A stretch of DNA of 64,000 bases from Microcaldota archaeon (lineage in GTDB: Archaea > Micrarchaeota > Micrarchaeia > Micrarchaeales > Micrarchaeaceae), in NCBI GenBank assembly GCA_021798935.1, contig JAJZBL010000003.1, positions 1-64,000 on the forward strand, written 5' to 3'. The position numbers were made by a program, and so were the translations under genes. The notes beneath the pieces were generated by a model that saw only the letters and a list, made by a program, of their open reading frames with translations, did not search any database and was not told the origin of the DNA. Below are positions 63,171-64,000 of the stretch, one piece after another. How positions within the stretch are numbered: the stretch's first letter is position 1; the number at the start of each line of letters is the position of its first letter.

Positions 63171-64000
63171 ATGGCAACTGAAAAAGATATATTAGATGCA
63201 CACAGCATTATGCATGGGAAGATAGAGATAATTCCTAAGGTTAAAATTGAATCAAACCAAGATCTTTCAATTCATTATACACCAGGAGTTGCGACTGTCT
63301 GCAATGCGATAAAGGACGACAAAGACTTGGCTTATGAATATACTAATAAAGGCAATATGGTAGCTGTAATATCAGACGGAACACGTATATTAGGGCTTGG
63401 CAATATAGGTCCCGAAGCAGGACTTCCGGTTATGGAGGGCAAGTCACTATTATTTAAGAGGTACGGAGGAGTAGATGCAATACCAATGTGCATTGGAACT
63501 ACAGATGAAGAGGAGATTATTAAATTTGCAAAGCAGATATCTCCTACATTAGGAGGCATAAATATAGAGGATATAGAGTCACCTAAGTCATTTAGGATAG
63601 TGGATAGGCTTTCAGAGGAATTAGACATACCTGTATTGCACGATGACCAGCAAGGCACAGCAATGGTAATACTTGCAGGCCTCCTAAATTCGCTTAAGTT
63701 AGCAGGAAAAGATTTGAACAATGCAAGGATAGTGGTAAATGGAGCAGGATCTGCAGGAATGGGTGTTGTAAGGCTACTAGCTTTAGCCAAAGTCAAGAAT
63801 GTTTATGTAGTTGATACACATGGCATAATATATGATGGCAGAAAGGAAGGCATGAATGAGTTCAAGGAAGAGATAGCCAGGTTAACAAACCCAGAAAAGA
63901 AGAAAGGAAGCTTGGCTGACGCGGCTAAAGATGCAGATGTCCTTATAGGCCTTTCCAAACCAAACATGTTCACGGCAGATATCATAAAAGCGATGAATGA
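63171..64000 (+). CDS. Malic enzyme (malate oxidoreductase, decarboxylating), 5' part
   Basis: At least 276 residues, cut off by the right edge. HSIMHGKIEIIPKVKI, then HYTPGVATVCNAI and GTRILGLGNIGPEAGLPVMEGK, is the bacterial/archaeal malic enzyme N-terminal pattern. VLHDDQQGTA is the metal site, and VVNGAGSAGMGVVRLL is the NAD(P)-binding loop. It converts malate to pyruvate and CO2. ATG 63171 (or 63162) follows a TATA-like stretch (about 63138-63146), consistent with a leaderless transcript. Confidence 0.92.
   Translation, partial: MATEKDILDAHSIMHGKIEIIPKVKIESNQDLSIHYTPGVATVCNAIKDDKDLAYEYTNKGNMVAVISDGTRILGLGNIGPEAGLPVMEGKSLLFKRYGGVDAIPMCIGTTDEEEIIKFAKQISPTLGGINIEDIESPKSFRIVDRLSEELDIPVLHDDQQGTAMVILAGLLNSLKLAGKDLNNARIVVNGAGSAGMGVVRLLALAKVKNVYVVDTHGIIYDGRKEGMNEFKEEIARLTNPEKKKGSLADAAKDADVLIGLSKPNMFTADIIKAMN

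Noticed and set aside
1..64000. CRISPR arrays, rRNA genes, replication origin
   Set aside because: No regularly spaced direct repeats with spacers, no rRNA signature and no Orc1/Cdc6 gene with origin boxes were seen on reading through; a repeat-finding run would be needed for certainty.

Overview
The window is AT-rich (roughly two thirds A+T) and archaeal. It carries a family B DNA polymerase, an archaeal-type ATP-dependent DNA ligase, a HerA-like ATPase, an archaeal leucyl-tRNA synthetase, a thiolase/HMG-CoA-synthase-like/DUF35 cluster, archaeal type IV pilus genes, GGTG ribosome-binding sites and intron-containing tRNAs. A secreted thermopsin-family acid protease, a GH15 trehalase/glucoamylase and a non-phosphorylative Entner-Doudoroff gene set point to an acidophile with gene content like that of Thermoplasmatales. 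Small compact genes, many unrecognised proteins, an apparently interrupted tRNA T-loop and several degenerate enzymes make an ARMAN-type DPANN archaeon (Micrarchaeota/Parvarchaeota) my preferred placement. That placement is inference; no rRNA gene is present to settle it.

Layout. 0-4 kb: the start of a pilin-like protein, a truncated lactate-permease remnant, a UbiD-type decarboxylase, a coiled-coil protein and a methyltransferase. 4-11.3 kb: carbohydrate catabolism, with GH15 hydrolase, cyclase-family hydrolase plus glucose dehydrogenase, KDG aldolase, gluconate dehydratase and a glyceraldehyde-type aldehyde dehydrogenase; together they cover glucose to pyruvate plus glycerate. 11.5-24.7 kb: ASCH protein, zincin, LeuRS, bipartite lipoate ligase, sulfite-oxidase-fold protein, GTP cyclohydrolase II, CYTH protein, an FHA protein flanked by TnpB-type transposon-end remnants, UDP-sulfoquinovose synthase and UTP-glucose-1-P uridylyltransferase, HPP membrane protein, cobalamin adenosyltransferase and a small Cys-rich protein. 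24.8-32 kb: HMG-CoA-synthase-like/thiolase/DUF35 operon, PolB, HerA-like ATPase. 32-48 kb: membrane proteins, 1-Cys peroxiredoxin, PadR regulator with a palindromic operator, sugar nucleotidyltransferase, glycosyltransferase, encapsulated-ferritin-like protein, second GH15-like protein, thermopsin, several small unknowns, beta-carbonic anhydrase, a zincin and a TPR-AAA+ ATPase. 48.3-54.8 kb: tRNA-His and a ten-gene type IV pilus operon (ATPase, two TadB/TadC-like membrane proteins, seven pilin-like proteins). 55-64 kb: DNA ligase, a giant beta-helix surface protein, intron-bearing tRNA-Thr, a C39-like pseudoenzyme, a tRNA-Leu with an interrupted T-loop, a PEBP protein, an ion channel with an unusual filter and the start of malic enzyme.

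How the genes fit together. Extracellular or storage glucans or trehalose could feed the non-phosphorylative Entner-Doudoroff genes, and malic enzyme and lipoate-dependent complexes would sit downstream. The sulfoquinovose, UDP-glucose and glycosyltransferase genes would supply surface glycans for the pilus, thermopsin and beta-helix proteins. Four points deserve a second look: an HMG-CoA-synthase homologue lacking all three expected catalytic residues, a LeuRS whose editing domain looks degenerate, the tRNA-Leu T-loop insertion, and an FHA gene whose stop codon lies inside a transposon-end remnant.
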